From NCBI GenBank assembly GCA_011317545.1, contig WUJK01000002.1:1736001-1800000 (forward strand): a stretch of 64,000 bases of DNA, read 5' to 3'. This DNA comes from Coniella vitis. Lineage: Eukaryota > Ascomycota > Sordariomycetes > Diaporthales > Schizoparmaceae. Positions 35,235 through 46,773 of this stretch are shown one piece after another; position 1 is the first letter of the stretch; the number at the start of each line of letters is the position of its first letter. Both the position numbers and the translations under genes were made by a program. Below the pieces are notes generated by a model that was not told where the DNA came from, searched no databases, and saw nothing but the letters and a program-made list of their open reading frames with translations.

Positions 35235-38200
35235 CGGCCTTGGTATCCTTGAGAAGCGATTGCGTTATATTCCTAATATTAATTAGAATACAGCGAATAC
35301 TCCCAAGGAACTTGGGTGCAGCCGATATTGAGAGTTTCTCCCCCCCCCCCGGGCCGGTTCCCTTTTTGGAACTGTTATTGGAGGGATACTTATGATAGAA
35401 GGGAGAACATGGATTCTCCGCTATCAATATACAAAGCGAGTCTGCCAGTCTCGTGTACGTGACTATGTCTCACGTTTTCACAGAGTAGTTTTACTAGCGA
35501 ATAGCATAAAGGCAATGAATGCATGCTTTGTACGACTGACACTGGTTGACAAGATACAAGATGACCCGAACGTCTTGTGTACATCATAATATAGCGTCAG
35601 AACACATGGTATCTTCACATTTTGCACAATACTCCTTGTTTTGATGTAATTTGGTCCGGGTATAGGATATGTTCTATTGACTTTTATTCATTCTCCATGT
35701 GGCTACCGGATTCGCCGTTTCTCCGAGGCCACAGACCAAAAGCTCACGAATCCCAGCCAGCGCCAAACAGAAAGCAATATGTTACTTACCCACCATTCAA
35801 ACGATGTCTCCATGATATCTTCCCCGCCACCCTCTTTTGTATTCTGTTCTCCGTATTGGATCCACTAGTAACATACCTAGGAGAATTGCCTGTGGAAAGA
35901 TTTTTTTTTTTTTACAGAAAAAAGAAGCAAACCTCGAATCGCTGTGTAGGAACAACGTCACGTCATCATAAGTGTTTGACGACAAATATATGGACTTTGC
36001 TTTCTTACAAACGCGCAGTGGGTGTAGCAGTTACCGTAACCGTCGGCGTAATGGTGATGGTCGAAAAATGAATAGCGGTGGCGGAAGGTTTCAAAGAGCT
36101 ATCCATCCTGCTGTCGAACCCCGCCATGCCCGGGGTGTTACCATAATCATTCGTGGTTGTGATCTTGATAGGGACAGTATTTGATGAGTGTATGGTGTAG
36201 GTGAGCCAAGGGAGGATGCGACTGAGGTGGTTGAATTGTGGGGCAAAGATGACGGGGAGGAGGAAGGCTGCGAAGGGGATGAACATCTTGTTTGTGTTGT
36301 GTTGTTGTGTTGTTTTTTTTTGTTTATTATTGGTTTGAGTGGTTTATGGGGGCTGCTCTCCCTTTGTGTAGCAGTGTACCTTCTTTGGGGACTGTTTATG
36401 TTGTTGTCTTTTTCCTGGGCTGCTTTGCGAGGGAAAGATAAGCTTGAGGAGGTTGGAAGAATTGATCGTTCGTAGTGTCGAATGTCGAGTTTGGATTGGG
36501 TGTCTAATTGGAATGAGAATGGTGATGATTGGTATTTCTCAGAGATGCTTCAGCCCTGTGATATATATTCCATGTAGGCAGCGTTTCTATAGTACTTTGT
36601 TGTTATTGTTGCTGTACACGGTGATCAGTCTACGGTTCCCTTGTGTTTTTCCTTTATTTTTTAGTGTCTAATATTGGCAGGTATGAACAATGCCTTGGTG
36701 ATGCAATAGCTATTGTTCGGAACCTCTCCCTTCAAAGGCTTCTTCTTTCTCTCTTCTGCTCTCAGACACGGGACAGTTGCCATTGTTTGGTTTGAAAGGT
36801 ACACTAATGTGAGTGTTTGGGCGGCCTTTGTTCGACTTTTCTCTCTTGTTTACCCCCCCCCCTTTTCCTTTGCTTTATCTTTCTGTTGATGCGGCGAGTG
36901 TTTTGCCTTCCATCCAGCGCACGCGCGATTTACCAATGATACTTGGACGAATGGGATCCCACGATACTACATTATGCTACATCCTCCTTCCTGTCTCTGA
37001 TTTCATTCTCATGCCGAAATAAAGCAAGCCTTTGTCTATGAAGAACTGACCATTACAGCGCTGTTGCACTTTACCTGGTCCCTGAAGACCGTATAGTATG
37101 CTATATATGGACATAGTATGAAATTAGTTATGTGGTCGTGGACACTTATCTGATACTGTACGTGGTGACCTTCGATATGCGCGGCATGGTACGTACTGAA
37201 TTTGAGATCCTTGTATATCTTAAGGTATCAGTGCATCTACGTAGTAGTATACATGATTGCAACCAACAAATCCCATCAGTCGCGTCTATTGTCCTAATTC
37301 GGACTATCTGTACCAGACGTAAAAAAGAAAAAAAGAAAAGCTCACAGACAAGTGGAGCAGCGAATTTCCAAGCGATACCTGCTGAGTAAGTACCGAGGTA
37401 CAGTAGGTACAGTATTCAAGAACGCACGCTACCTGGCTACCTTCTATGCACTATGTATAGCTAGCAACTGAATCGGAAGTCGTCTGCATCGATCCGATGG
37501 TATCCGGATGGGCTTTTTTCTAGTGTGTTATTCACCCATGGGCTATATCGAGGAGATTCTGGGTGATGAAACCGATTTGTTGATCTAGCTTGCAAGCGCG
37601 AGCAGAGAATTTAGGTCAACATGAGGCCTGAGGTTACATGGTGATAAGTCAGGTACCAGGTATTCAGAGATTTGATGGTTGGTTGCACGTTGCAATGTTG
37701 CTACGATGTACATACTATAAGTTAGTAAGGAAGTACCTAGGTACTCCGGTACTGTACATATCGAGGCGGGTCCGCGTAGGCGGGCAAGACGCTGGGGCGG
37801 ATATCGGCAACAACCGCACGCAACTTGGTGGCCCAAAGAAGTTAATTCTTGTTCGGTGTGGACAAGCAGTTAAGCCCGGCTGGAAGGGCCAGAGGCCAGA
37901 GGAGGAAAGGAAGGGAAAAAAGCCAAAACACAACAGAAACTGCATGCCGCGTCAAGGCTCGATGCCGTCTTTGCCTGGGTGATTATATCTAGATACTGCA
38001 CGTGATTGGCTGGAGGGTGGACTGACTTATACCCCATATACGATTATACGTAGTACCGCTCAGTGCTACCTTTATCATGTACTGCTGCACCACAGAACCC
38101 CATCTGTGCTATAGCGGAGCCTGTTGCCCCTGGACACCAACCGCCCCCAGGGCTCCAGGCGTTGCCCCCAGGCGGGCAGCAGTCGCAGCTGCCGTCATTG

Positions 38201-38857
38201 TCAGGGTTTGGGCTGTCAATTGCCCCACTGCCAGATAAATAAAGTACCTGGGCAACTGGGCAGGCTAGGTACTGGGCCTGTACCAGTAGCACAGTCGCGC
38301 CTCAACACGTGGACGCCTCGACCACTCACCGTCTTGCCCTTCGACTCTTCCACCATTGCCTTTCTGGCTTGGACTCTCTCTTTCTTCTCCTTCTCACACG
38401 CCTCCTACTCGTCCACCCGCTCCACCCAAGCCCAATCCAACCTAACCCAACTTTGCAGCGCTTCGCAGGGCCCTCGTTGCATAGTGCCCTCGCCGCCTCT
38501 CTCTCCACGGCCGCTCCTGGCTGGCTCTCCGAATCCGCTCGCCGCCCCGCTCAGCCATCGCCGCCTCCTTCGTGCTCCCGTTTGAGACTCCATCACGGAG
38601 ACCGGCAGACGGGCGTTGGGTCCCGAACTCGTCCTCGGTGTCACTACACCACAGCAGATTGGAACAAGCAAACCCGCTGCTGACCGAGCTGCCTGCCCTC
38701 TGTTGTGACCACTGCCGGCATTTGTCTCGGCGTCTTCTCGCTCGCGACTCCGCCTCCCCTCCGAACCGCCGAGAGGAGGACCTTTGTCCGCGCGCCACTT
38801 TGCCCCGAGCGGCCTGCTCGCTTGGTCCGGATCCCTGTGCGACATGCTGCCGAGACC
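35235..38857. other. 3.6-kb intergenic region
   Basis: The largest gap in the window. It contains C runs at 35340-35350 and 36853-36862, a T-rich leader at 36287-36325, GTAC-rich words (37390-37412, 37733-37760, 38245-38285) and a C/T-rich cyclin leader from about 38310. The only plausible coding sequence is the small secreted-peptide candidate at 36005-36286. Confidence 0.5.
36005..36286 (-). CDS. Possible small secreted peptide
   Basis: An open frame of 93 residues begins with a signal-peptide-like MFIPFAAFLLPVIFAPQF and ends with a Thr/Val-rich run (STITITPTVTVTATPT). The ATG follows an A/C-rich leader (CAACACAACACAAACAAG on the minus strand), typical of expressed fungal genes. The stop codon lies inside a GTAAGA sequence. 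The true transcript may therefore splice there to a downstream exon (an acceptor CTACACAG exists about 60 nt on), so the 3' end is uncertain. No homologous family recognised. Confidence 0.4.
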   Translation of the reverse strand: MFIPFAAFLLPVIFAPQFNHLSRILPWLTYTIHSSNTVPIKITTTNDYGNTPGMAGFDSRMDSSLKPSATAIHFSTITITPTVTVTATPTARL

Positions 38858-40331
38858 ATGTTGACTCGCTCCCCCGTGCCTGCAACCTCTCCTAGCGCTT
38901 CCTCAAGCTCCTTCCACTATGCGCCCGCCTCCTCCCAGAGACGCTCGCCCAAGCTGCCGACTGCGATCATTCCGCGGCGGCAGTCGTCGACATCCTCGCC
39001 GCGGACCTTGACCCACAGCAGCAACAAGACCCCGCAGCCATCACCCTCTACCAAACAGCCGCCTGTCGATACATCTTCCCCCTCGTCGTCTACGAATAAC
39101 GCAAACACCAACGCTACCGATACGACCCCTGCTCGCACTACTGCGAGCGCCTACCCGACCACGCCTGCGACTTATGTCGCTGTCGATGCGGCTACCCAGT
39201 ACTCTCCCATGGAGCCACACGACTACTTTGCGCCCCCCAATCCCGCTCCAACGGCCTTGTCACAGCCTCCTGCCACATTCTCTTCCTCGTTCAACACCGC
39301 GACCGCCCATTCGCAACCGAATGTCCCACCCACCGACTCTCCAACCGCTGCGATCCTCGGTAGCAACCCGCACGATCTCGCTGGTGCGATAGCCAGCCCA
39401 GACGCCGGCGAAGAGCCGCCCATGATCAAGGCGCCACATCCTCTTTCTCCAAACAAACGGCGCAATTCCCAAGGGCCTGGATCGCTCGTCGAGGGCTTGG
39501 GCGCTGGTGGTAGTGGCCAGGCCCTGCCCAAGCGTGCGAGGCCCGATGCGCCTCCGCAAAAAGTGCTGCCCCTTCGCTACGAGCTATGTGCGATTGAGGA
39601 TATTGTTGTCTTGATTGCCAACATGTTGTCGGAGCTTATCGAGACCAATGACGCGCTAGCCATGAGATCTGGCCATCTCACTCGTTTTCACAGTCGGTAC
39701 GTGTACTGTCAAGTCTTTTCTGTTTTATCTGTACACCCGTTCTCGGTTTTGATAGCTTTTCCGAGCTTCAAAGACTCGGTACACTCCAGTGTGGCTAATC
39801 ATAGTGGGACTCTGCAGGACGGCACCAGGAATATCAGTCCTCGACTACCTTCACCGTCTCGCAAAACACGCCACGCTCACCCCGCCCCTTCTCCTCTCCA
39901 TGGTCTATTATATCGACCGCCTCTGCGCCCTCTACCCAGACTTTACCATCAACACCCTCACCGTCCATCGCTTCCTCATTACGGCCGCCACAGTCGCCGC
40001 AAAAGGCCTCTCTGACTCCTTCTGGAATAACTCGACATATGCTCGCGTAGGCGGCGTCCGGGTCGCCGAGCTCAAAATGCTCGAACTCGAATTTCTGCAC
40101 CGCGTCGACTGGAAGATTGTGCCGGATCCGGATGTGCTGGTTGCGTATTACCGCGGCCTGGTGCAGAGGAGCCCTACCTATGTGTTAGAGGACGAGGTTG
40201 GAGAAGAGGATGGGGACGATGACACGGACATCTCGGACGATCATGACGGCGATGGCGATGGCGACGAGGATACGACACAGAGCGAGGCTTCCGCAAGAGA
40301 CAAGCCACCAGATGCAATCATTCAGGGGTGA
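38858..40331 (+). CDS. PHO80-like cyclin (Pho85-type CDK partner)
   Basis: Exons 38858-39696 and 39818-40331 encode 450 residues. The first 220 residues are a disordered Ser/Thr/Pro-rich extension with an NKRRNS nuclear-localisation-like segment. The PHO80-type cyclin domain follows (about 235-385): LPLRYELCAIEDIVVLIANM, then SVLDYLHRLAKHATLTPPLL, MVYYIDRLCALYPDFTIN, HRFLITAATVAAKGLSDSFW and KMLELEFLHRVDWKIVPDPD. The tail is strongly acidic. Such cyclins bind a Pho85-family kinase to control phosphate, glycogen and polarity responses. The start is chosen at the ATG giving MLTRSPVPATSP; an upstream in-frame ATG at 38705 would add about 50 Arg/Pro-rich residues and lies in what looks like 5' leader. 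Confidence 0.88.
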
Positions 40332-41736
40332 GGTGTTTCTCGTCGGAAAGACGGTTTCCTTTTTTCTCGATATGACTTCTGTGGCAAACGTTTTGCTTTA
40401 CCACAGTGCCCACTTTTGTTCGAACCGTGCTGCATCTCTGGGTGGGAGAGTGTGGAAAGTGGCACGACAGAATGATAGGGAGAAAGAAAGCAAAAGGAAA
40501 GGAAAAAGAAAAACAAAAAAAAAACCAAGTTCGGAAGGGGGGAAATTGTCTGGGGTCCCTTTTTTCTGTGATGGTTCCTTGTGAACTGATTGCATTTTGC
40601 CCCGGACTGCTGCCGTGCAATAAATGGGAGAATGGGAGTTGCATGGATGCTGTACATGTGTCCAAAGGTCACAGCAGTTCGAATGGCAGATACAGACGTT
40701 GCATACTGTGGACCGTGAGTCTGTGTATTTGTCAGAATATACAGAAAAACGGAACCGAAAGAAAAAGGCATGTGTGGGTGAATGAGAAAGAGAGAGGAGG
40801 AAGGGGGGGGGGGGCAAAGGGAGAATGTGGGAGGATGGTGCAATAGGCGTCATGGGAAAGGATGAATTTATGTTTCATGAAAGTTTTCTTCTTTTTTTTT
40901 TTTCCTGCATTATATTGGATTGGATTGGATTGCATTAGATTCAGATTCATTTGTTGGCGTTTTTCGTTTGAAGTTGAGTCCTAAGCAATGGAGCTTGTGC
41001 TGCTGCAGGTGCTCTTGACTCTTGAATACACAAGATTCGCATTGTGACTTTACCTTGGTTGACGTGACTGCTGCTGGATGGTTGGTGACATTGTTATATA
41101 AAATACGAGGAGAAAAGGCGACGATGCAGACAAAGAAAAACCTACCCATGCCAGTGCCACAAGTCAGAATTCAGAAATCCAAAGCAAGCACGGCAAAAGG
41201 CAAAAACTTCCTTTCAGGCATCATCTATTCTCAATTTGTGCTCTCAATCTCCCTTACCACTTGCAGCAACGTGACCCGAGTAGATCAGAGTGGGTGGTGA
41301 GTGCTGCTCAAGTCATTGTGCATCTTTATACAAGTATTGCACGCTGCTGCACTGTCGAGAGATAGAAAAGTAAATTCCAGCAATTTAGTTCCAGTCCGAC
41401 CTCCATCGGCCCAGACAAGCAAGCAGACCAACCTGCTGCTGTACACAACAAATGGCCAAATTGTCAGCATACCCAGAAGAAAGGCTTTCCCAAACCAGGC
41501 CCAGTACATATAGTTGAACGCCAACGCTCGATAACTCAACGAGGCCGAGTATGACAGCAATTCCCAAAATCATTCAATTCAATTTCCTGTTTTGTCCCGA
41601 CGCACACATATCGCACTCGCAGTCTCTTCTTGGCAATTCACCCAATATACGCCTTTCCAAACTGACAAATGCCTGATCGTGCTTGCTGATTGCCTCAAGC
41701 AGTCGGGTAGTCCAGAAACGTTTACTTTACTCGCCC
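40332..41736. other. Convergent intergenic region
   Basis: About 1.4 kb between the 3' ends of the cyclin and PNS1 genes. It includes eleven G at 40804-40814 and a TTGGA repeat at 40915-40930. No gene supported. Confidence 0.5.
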
Positions 41737-44085
41737 TCAATACTCTGCGGTATTCCAATTCGCGCCTCTGCCTCGCCCGCCAAATAGCTGCGCAGCCTCC
41801 ATGCAGTACCCACCACCCCCGCTGACCATCTTTGTCTCGCTGCCATAGCAAATAACCACGGCATCGACAATCGAGCTCAGAATCCCTTCCATCGCCCCCA
41901 GGATACCCCAGCCAATGAAACTCGCCACGAGTCCAACAATATAGGCGTAGGCGCTGCCCCGGAAACTGCCGTCAGGCACAGAGATCCTGAGCTGACGCGC
42001 TGTTATCACCCATCCTGCGAAGCCCAGAGCTGTTGCCATGATAAAGCGCGTAGCATGCAGCAGCAGCTTGGCCAGGCGATAAGGAAGAAGGGGTGCGGAG
42101 CCACGGTGTTTGAGGGCGCGGGGTGTAAGGGTTGTTGTCGGCGCCTGAGGGCCGAGGAACTCCATTTGACTGAGCCCGCGGGCAGAGTCCACAAGTGGTT
42201 GTGAATGGATGGCGGCATAAGTAAGTGTGAGTGGGTTTGTCATTGCAACAATAGATGTTGGAACAAGAGTGTAGAAAAAGGCGGTAATCATGCCGGCGAT
42301 GCGTCTGTGCAAGACGAGTAGCGGCAATCTCACGACAATTGCCAAGAGGGTCGAAAGCGAGATGGTTCCAAAAATTGTCGTCACAGAGTGGTTGAGCGCC
42401 GCCATAACAATGTCGCGCGATGCTACCGCGGGGACAGCATTGCGGTGAAAATACCATTGAGAGACCGTCGCAGCTGTAGTGCCTCGCTGTACTCCAGCAA
42501 TGACCGAAAGCGTCCAGAGGTACATCATCAGAAAGTATGCACCCAGCCACCAAGTGGAAGCCTGGATAATGTATCTCGATAAAGTGCCTGAAAAGGACCC
42601 GCCCAGAAAAACTCTTGTAAACATGGCCAGCCATATCCAGGTCCAGAACACAATCAAGGCAAGTACTCCCATCCCAACAAGTACCAGCGCATTGTTTGCA
42701 GCCAGGATCCGGCTCGAGAACTCGAGAATGGCAATCGAAGAAGTAAGTGCGCGACGGCCCTTCCACACCATATAAACCCAGACAACTGCAAAGAAGCCGG
42801 GGATGGTCGAGGCCCACCTCATGACGATATCCTGGAGACTCGATCCATTCTGGGGGCCTTCAAAGCTGGAAACGAACGGGTAAATGGAAAAAGACAGCAT
42901 GATGACTGGAACAGCAACCAGTATCAGTGCGACGAGTGGCCTCACAAAGTATCGCAGAGCTGCTAGCCAGACGAACGAAACCACTATCGACACCAGCGTA
43001 TCCACAGCTAGCAAGTTGAACGATGAACGCAGAACCGTATACACCGTATCTCCTATTGGGTTCGACTTGGTAGGGGAAGCCGTGTGAAGCCAGACCAAGC
43101 AAAATGTGGCGAACATGGCCGCTAATGCGATGAGATAGACCCATGCAAAGAAGGCATCATGTTTGAATATGTCGCCCTGCGGAGGAGAGACTGCAACATT
43201 TTGGGAGGCGAAGTCCGATGCAGGAGCTCCCAGCTCCGAGTCTGGTATGGAATTCCGGCGTATTGGGATTCGCGCAGGTCCGGCGGTGCCTTGTAGTTTC
43301 TGGAAAGCGGGCGGGTGGTCATCGGTCGAGGCTTCCATGGTCAGGTCGGCTGGTGGTTCGCTATCTGCTATTGTCGACTCGAGGCCAACATCCTCCATTC
43401 CTGCCTTGCCAGATGACTCAGTGCTATTGGAGGCGACTCTCTCCAGACTCTCGTGTCCCCCTCGGTTGCTGCCATGGTCATGTGCTTTCCGTACGAAGCT
43501 GCTGCGAGGTCCATTCCAACTGCTCTTGATGCCTCGCATATGCGCCCGGTCGACATATGCACTGTCCTCCTCGTGCTCGTGACTTTGTCCCAGCGAGCCC
43601 CTGCTACCCTCATCCTCTGGCTCTGTGCTTTCCTCCAGCCGACTCGTTTGGAAGACACGGCGTGACTGCTGCAAGGCGTAGAGGTCGACAGCCTCCCGGT
43701 CGCGTTCGTCATCGTCGTCGTCTTCACGCAACTCATCTCTTGCGCTTTGAAACAATGGGGCATCTTGGGTGGTGGAGTAGCGGGAAGCGAACGTCAGATG
43801 GCCGAAGCGCGAGGCCGCAGGCTGATAAGGGTTGTTGGCGCGCCCTGCACCTAGAAACGAGCGGCCGCCATGTCTCGATTCCCTTGAGGACCAGTCGCCT
43901 TGATGGCGGTGCGTTTGTGATTCGTGTGTGTTGTTGTTGTTGTTGTTATTATCTGACTGGCCTTGGAAGGTTGAGAGGCGCGACTGTGACTGGGCCAGGA
44001 ACCTCGAGGCATCTAGGTGGATATATAGGGGTTAGGAAGCACTTGATGCGGGTGTAAGAGAGAACTACCCACATTCTGAGAACAT
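41737..44085 (-). CDS. PNS1/choline transporter-like (CTL) protein
   Basis: Minus-strand exons 44085-44073 (only 13 nt) and 44012-41737 encode 762 residues. The tiny first exon gives MFSE and joins YASRFLAQSQSRLS across a 60-nt intron with a CTAAC branch site. The first 220 residues are disordered and acidic, with an Asn run encoded by a GTT repeat (43929-43949 on the plus strand). Multiple transmembrane segments follow, and the C-terminal half has the CTL signature. Examples are NHSVTTIFGTISLSTLLAIV, the long run to ALGFAGWVITARQLRISVPD, and VGLVASFIGWGILGAMEGIL. CTL proteins are plasma-membrane or organellar transporters; PNS1 itself is not required for choline uptake in yeast, so the substrate is open. 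It shares a divergent 1.1-kb promoter region with the Rab gene. Confidence 0.87.
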
Positions 44086-45228
44086 ATTTAAGGTCCCTCC
44101 GGTCCAGGCTGTTTGGCGAGCCTCTGTTTGGTCTGTAGGGCCTCTTGATCGATCAATGGGTTTCAGGCGGTGATGCTCCAGTAGAGACGCGGCGGTGGCA
44201 GCGGCTAGTGAGTGACGTGCTCAAGGGTCGCCGCGGGCCTCCGACCTGCTGGATGTCAAGGTAAGTGTGCTTTGGAACGGGGATGCGAGGTCGAGTCCGC
44301 CTGGCGAACCAGCAAAGAGGGTCTGCTACTAAGTAAGTCGAAGAATCTAGAAACTAGGTAGGGTTAGTTTAGGAGTAGGAGAAGGAGGAGGAGGGAGGAG
44401 AAGAGGAAGCAAGACGCAGGCTGCGGTCAAGCACGCACGCATACGGTTTGCCCAAGAGCCTCTCTTACTTTTAGCATGATTCGGAAAGTCAGATGCAAGC
44501 AGCAGCAGCCACCTGCGACTGCCCTTGCAAGCCCCCTGTACGTGCCCTGTACTGTGACTGCACTGCACTGTAAGTGGTGCCATGTAGCGCCCCTGCTTGC
44601 CCTTCCCGATCCGTTGTAAGCACCCCTGTCCGGCATTGTCCTCCTGACGTGCTTGCCCTGCCAGTTGTTAGCCGTTATCAATGTACGCTCTACTCACTTA
44701 CTGTTTATATAGTAGACACTGTACAGGCAGGCTATGCTTGCTAGGCTGCTCGGTTCAGCAGGCACTCCCACTTAACAAGCCCACCTACGTGCTCTGGTCA
44801 TCCGGTCCCTCAATCGACGTCAGCCATCCAGAGCCATCCCACCCCCAAAACCAACACCATCTGCGCTTCTCTCATGCGCAACTTTTTGCTCCCCTGGCCC
44901 ACCACAACCGAGTACTTAGCTGGCCGCCCATCCGCTTCCTCTTCCTTCTGCCCCTCAACTCCTGGTCACGCCAAACCTGCGATACGCTATTCCTGTACTC
45001 ACCCGCGCCCTCAATTCGTCCACCCGCACATAGCTCACGCGATCCCGTTATTGTTGTGCTCTGGCTTGCGGCTCCTCTACTGTGACGGTCGCAACCATAA
45101 CCACCACAAACAACGACGACGCCACTGTTTCAACTTGCAAGACAACGACAACCGACAACTCACGCACCCACCCTAAAAGCAACAAAGAAAAAAGAACCAA
45201 AAAAAAAAACCCCCCAAGCACCGCCCCC
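44086..45228. promoter_or_regulatory. Divergent promoter region, PNS1 / Rab
   Basis: About 1.1 kb between outward start codons. Left part has A/G-rich and C/T-rich patches (44370-44405). A stretch of CCTGTAC / CTGCACTG direct repeats lies at 44530-44575. The Rab side is C/T-rich, becoming A/C-rich just before the ATG, as in fungal 5' leaders. No gene supported. Confidence 0.45.
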
Positions 45229-46041
45229 ATGGCATCACCACCGTGGGATTACATTGCCAAATTAGTCTGCATAGGCGACTCAGGCTGCGGCAAGTCAAGC
45301 TTGACCATCCGTCTCTGCGAAGGCCGCTTTGTCCAGCACCACGATGTCACCATTGGCGTCGAGTTCGGCTCGCGCATAGTCCCCGTCGGCGCCCCATACT
45401 CGACATCTAAGCCATCCATAATATCCTCCCGCACCGATCCTTCCGCCACCAACGACGACAACAATTCCTCTTCGCCAACGTCACAACAACCGCCCAAACC
45501 AGAAGGCCTCCCCCCACCACCTTTCAAACAAGAACCTCCACCGCCACAGAAACACATGAAGCTCTCCCTCTGGGACACAGCCGGCCAAGAAACGTACAAG
45601 TCTGTCACGCGCTCCTATTTCCGCGGCGCTTCAGGTGCCTTACTTGTCTTCGACATATCGCGCAAGGCCACCTTTAGCCACGTAACCGACTGGCTCAACG
45701 ACCTGCGCCAGATTGCCGAGCCAGACATTGTTGTGATCCTGGTCGGCAACAAGGCCGATCTCGCCGACGAGAAGCGCGAAGTGAGTCAGCAAGAGGCCCA
45801 GGAATGGGCCAAGCGCAACGGTGTCCTGCGTTACGTCGAGACGAGCGCAAAGAGCGGCGAGGGCGTCGAGGAAGCGTTTTTGGCCGTTGCTGAGCGCATA
45901 TACCAGAATATTATGGCAGGCAAATACGATCTCAATGACAGGCGCTCCGGCGTCAAAGGGTCCGGCGCCGCATGGGGTGGCGGGACGAATGTACGGCTGG
46001 AAAGGAGCAAAGCTGCGAGTGGTGGGGGTATGTGCTGTTGA
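45229..46041 (+). CDS. Rab-family small GTPase (Rab2/4/14-like) with insertion
   Basis: An intronless frame of 270 residues. G-motifs are GDSGCGKS (P-loop, residues 16-23), Thr41 in switch I within HHDVTIGVEFGSR, WDTAGQE (115-121), GNKAD, and ETSAKS. The C-terminus ends in a double cysteine (GGGMCC), the prenylation signal. The IGVEFG segment points to the Rab2/4/14 group, and fungal Ypt4/Rab4-type proteins are the nearest guess. Between switch I and WDTAGQE lies an extra stretch of about 53 residues (roughly 53-107), rich in Ser, Pro and Asn. Such proteins regulate endosomal or Golgi vesicle transport. The chosen ATG (CCCATGG context) gives a standard N-terminus; the in-frame upstream start adds repetitive Thr/Asn sequence from the leader. 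Confidence 0.85.
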   Translation: MASPPWDYIAKLVCIGDSGCGKSSLTIRLCEGRFVQHHDVTIGVEFGSRIVPVGAPYSTSKPSIISSRTDPSATNDDNNSSSPTSQQPPKPEGLPPPPFKQEPPPPQKHMKLSLWDTAGQETYKSVTRSYFRGASGALLVFDISRKATFSHVTDWLNDLRQIAEPDIVVILVGNKADLADEKREVSQQEAQEWAKRNGVLRYVETSAKSGEGVEEAFLAVAERIYQNIMAGKYDLNDRRSGVKGSGAAWGGGTNVRLERSKAASGGGMCC

Positions 46042-46773
46042 AAAAAAAACATGATTTTACTTATGAGCTGCAATACAGCACCGGGTGTGCACGTGTGCGT
46101 AATAGAAACTTGGAACTTGGACTCCCTTTTTGGACATCAATGGCGCCAGAAACAAGCCCTGGAGCATGGAAGAGGTCGAAGTCGTCATTAAAAGGCTCTT
46201 TCACAGGTTGATACCCCTCACTTAACAGCCAGGATAATGTCTCTTTTCCTATCAAAACACTGAACTTTCGCAGACCAAAACAAGACACGGCACACAACCT
46301 CTAATTCATAATCATCTGCCAGAAATGAGCCGGAGAGGACGGTTGGAATAAGTCGATTTGCACCGAGGGATGGCAAGAAAACGGAGATATTGCATTAACT
46401 AAAAAGAAATAATTGCAATCCCAAATACCTCCATTTCCTCTTACTCCGTGCTCATCCAAAGTTTGGGTTTGCTATTGTGGTTTATCCGTTGTTGGGCAGG
46501 CGCCTTATGCGCCACACCCAGAAATTGACTCACATTCCCATGCCCTGTACCTGTGCCTGTTGTTGTGTAGCATTGCAGCTAATATTCAGCGATCGAGCCT
46601 TACCCGACAAGCAATATGGGATGGCAGAGTCGAGCTTGAGCCCCTTTTCCCACACCTAATCACGATGAAACTCCTTGATTCTAATAGTAACCTTGACACC
46701 CTTCCCGATTGTGTAAGAAGTAAGTAGGAAAGTGGGCGTCATGTCTTGAGCAATGCGCCCTTTCTTGGACGAC
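46042..46773. other. Convergent intergenic spacer, Rab/PMT2
   Basis: About 730 bases holding the 3' UTRs of converging genes. No gene supported. Confidence 0.55.

Noticed and set aside
38705..38857. Upstream in-frame start for the PHO80-like cyclin
   Set aside because: The added 50 residues are Arg/Pro-rich and look like C/G-rich leader. The downstream ATG is in the better position.
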